DNA of 6,611 bases from Candidatus Omnitrophica bacterium UBA1562 (GTDB taxonomy: Bacteria; Omnitrophota; Gorgyraeia; Gygaellales; Profunditerraquicolaceae): assembly GCA_002322525.1 (NCBI GenBank), contig DCOU01000070.1, positions 1 through 6,611 of the forward strand. The letters are read 5' to 3'. The position numbers and the translations under genes are program-made. The notes beneath the pieces are model-generated. The model was given only the letters and a program-made list of their open reading frames with translations, ran no database searches and was not told the DNA's origin. Below, piece after piece: positions 5,971 to 6,611 of this stretch. Numbering within the stretch: position 1 is the stretch's first letter; the number at the start of each line of letters is the position of its first letter.

Positions 5971-5980
5971 GTGTGTCCCC
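5971..5980. repeat. GTGTGTCCCC motif, further GGGGAC-family end
   Basis: GTGTGTCCCC here is the inverted counterpart of GGGACACAC at 5005-5013 (nine bases match exactly) and shares GTCCCC with the end of the 5111-5210 element. It lies between the S26-like gene and the lipoprotein gene. It may be another terminal fragment of the same repeat family, but a 9-bp match alone is weak. Confidence 0.25.
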
Positions 5981-6003
5981 TTCTGGGCCGACCCTGGACT
6001 TTA

Positions 6004-6414
6004 CTACTGTTTATTGTAGACAGCGAGGATTCTGTCCGACCGGACGTCATCGATTTCTTGTCGGCGCGCTTGCTGAGAAACACGATAGCAAACACCATCT
6101 GCATCTACGATTCGTTCGCGGATAACTGAAAGCCTCATGCTGCCCGGCCGTTGGTATAGGATAATAGTACCAACTAGGATATTGTTGCGGTCCTCTATGC
6201 ATCGGGAAAGGGTTATACGCTGGCCGTGGCGAAACACTGGCATCATCGCATCGCCCTTTATTTGAACCGGGTACTGGCAAATAAGACCTGCCGCAGGGCC
6301 GATATTCTTTGAAACTTGTCCTAATATTTTAGAGGGAGTAAAACGCCAGACAAGTATAAGGAACGCTACCGAGAAAACAACGATTATGACCAGAAATTTA
6401 AGGGTTTTTATCAT
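6004..6414 (-). CDS. Membrane-anchored S26 signal-peptidase-like protein lacking catalytic residues
   Basis: 136-residue protein with an N-terminal membrane helix (about 6-24) and a small beta-rich domain resembling SipW/Sec11-type signal peptidases. Matching segments in order are IKGDAMMP (52-59; family pattern SGSMEP), HGQRITLS (63-70; PGDxVxV), ILVGTIILYQRP (79-90; GDIVVF), SVIRERIVDADGVCYRV (96-112; VIHRVxxxDG) and DRILAVY (127-133; IxGKV). The nucleophilic Ser is replaced by Ala56, the general base (Lys or His) has no counterpart in IRERI, and the KGDAN-type Asp segment reads SQQAR, so it is probably not a protease. The start is ATG 6412-6414, six bases after GAGGA (6421-6425), rather than TTG 6418-6420. 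GC is about 47% by hand count, well above its lipoprotein neighbour, and 70-bp direct repeats flank it. Homology is inferred from the motif order. Confidence 0.6.
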   Translation of the reverse strand: MIKTLKFLVIIVVFSVAFLILVWRFTPSKILGQVSKNIGPAAGLICQYPVQIKGDAMMPVFRHGQRITLSRCIEDRNNILVGTIILYQRPGSMRLSVIRERIVDADGVCYRVSQQARRQEIDDVRSDRILAVYNKQ

Positions 6415-6420
6415 TTCCAA

Positions 6421-6425
6421 TCCTC
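6421..6425 (-). promoter_or_regulatory. Ribosome binding site that fixes the start of the S26-like gene
   Basis: GAGGA on the minus strand lies six bases before ATG 6412-6414 and directly abuts the in-frame TTG at 6418-6420. Only the ATG has workable spacing, which makes the protein two residues shorter than the longest frame. Confidence 0.65.
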
Positions 6426-6483
6426 AAAAATTTCCTGTTTAGAATTCCGAGAACCTTCGTTAAATATGGCTCCCCACCAAAAG

Positions 6484-6553
6484 GATCAACGAACTATCGT
6501 ATTAATCTTACCAAATACAATTCACGGTTGCAAGAAGAAAGATCTATAGGCAT
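6484..6553. repeat. 70-bp direct repeat, copy 2
   Basis: Matches 5805-5874 at 60 of 70 positions. It lies 70 bp upstream of the S26-like start, a position comparable to copy 1 before the lipoprotein gene. Here the plus-strand frame does have a start: ATG at 6466-6468 opens a 27-codon frame (MAPHQKDQRTIVLIL, then PNTIHGCKKKDL) ending at TAG 6547-6549. Similarity between the copies stops just past that stop codon. On the minus strand, TTGCAA, a 17-nt spacer conserved between both copies, and TAAGAT form a weak promoter-like arrangement. Function is undecided between short coding segment and shared upstream control region. Confidence 0.75.
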
Positions 6554-6611
6554 CGCGCCTTGGGGCGCTTGCGTATCTCGCCTGCACTGTCAAGGGAATT
6601 TTAAAATTACC
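6554..6611. other. Right-edge tail: small GC hairpin and 12-bp palindrome
   Basis: GCGCC (6555-6559) and GGCGC (6564-6568) form a 5-bp hairpin with a TTGG loop directly after repeat copy 2. Nearer the edge is the perfect palindrome AATTTTAAAATT (6597-6608). No reading frame of note is visible. The window ends here, so any gene that begins or ends beyond cannot be judged. Confidence 0.4.

Noticed and set aside
5913..6125. Plus-strand 70-codon frame between the two accessory genes
   Set aside because: About half overlaps the S26-like gene on the other strand; no ribosome binding site and no motif. Left out as a chance frame.
6047..6280. Second minus-strand frame inside the S26-like gene
   Set aside because: It is nested in another frame of a gene with a better start and motif order; its Pro/Arg-rich product looks like an out-of-frame reading.
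6418..6420. TTG start for the S26-like gene
   Set aside because: It abuts the GAGGA ribosome binding site with no spacing, whereas the ATG six bases further has normal spacing.
5805..6553. CRISPR array or attachment-site pair
   Set aside because: Only two copies, 609 bp apart and 86% identical, with a gene and no regular spacers between them; no cas gene, integrase or tRNA is visible.

Overview
The window is dominated by one minus-strand operon for high-affinity phosphate uptake, read right to left as pstS, pstC, pstA, pstB, a second pstB, phoU (positions 4987 down to 226). The genes are packed with 4-7 nt overlaps or gaps of 5-17 nt, so they are probably co-transcribed and translationally coupled. 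PstS captures phosphate in the periplasm, PstC and PstA form the channel, the two PstB proteins power it, and PhoU links transport to phosphate signalling. No phoR or phoB lies in the window. Just upstream of pstS there is a good -10 box preceded by three 11-bp-phased repeats resembling a PHO box.

The most unusual feature is the pair of PstB ATPases. The upstream copy (1676-2422) has lost the Q-loop glutamine and the H-loop histidine but keeps LSGGQ. The downstream copy (921-1679) keeps the Q-loop and H-loop but has LSLEQ in place of LSGGQ. In a heterodimer these defects fall into the same ATP site and leave the other site fully consensus. This is the arrangement known from asymmetric ABC proteins such as CFTR, and it is not how the homodimeric PstB model is normally drawn.

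Right of the pst promoter the sequence is accessory in character. It holds a 100-bp element with GGGGAC/GTCCCC ends that looks like a REP/RAYT-type remnant, a very AT-rich lipoprotein gene of unknown function (5238-5759), and a more GC-rich gene for a membrane-anchored S26 signal-peptidase-like protein that lacks its catalytic residues (6004-6414). Two copies of a 70-bp direct repeat (5805-5874 and 6484-6553) lie 46 and 70 bp upstream of these two genes. The differences between the repeat copies are mostly synonymous in one plus-strand frame.

Left of phoU, positions 1-225 hold no gene I can support. They do contain a predicted three-way-junction fold (74-153), an 8-bp tandem repeat and a 9-bp inverted repeat that may end the operon transcript.

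Organism: a bacterium of moderate to low GC, with Sec and lipoprotein signals and periplasmic (non-lipidated) PstS, which suggests a Gram-negative cell plan. The GGGGAC-type repeat remnants recall uncultivated lineages such as Omnitrophota or some former Deltaproteobacteria, but that placement is a weak inference from memory.
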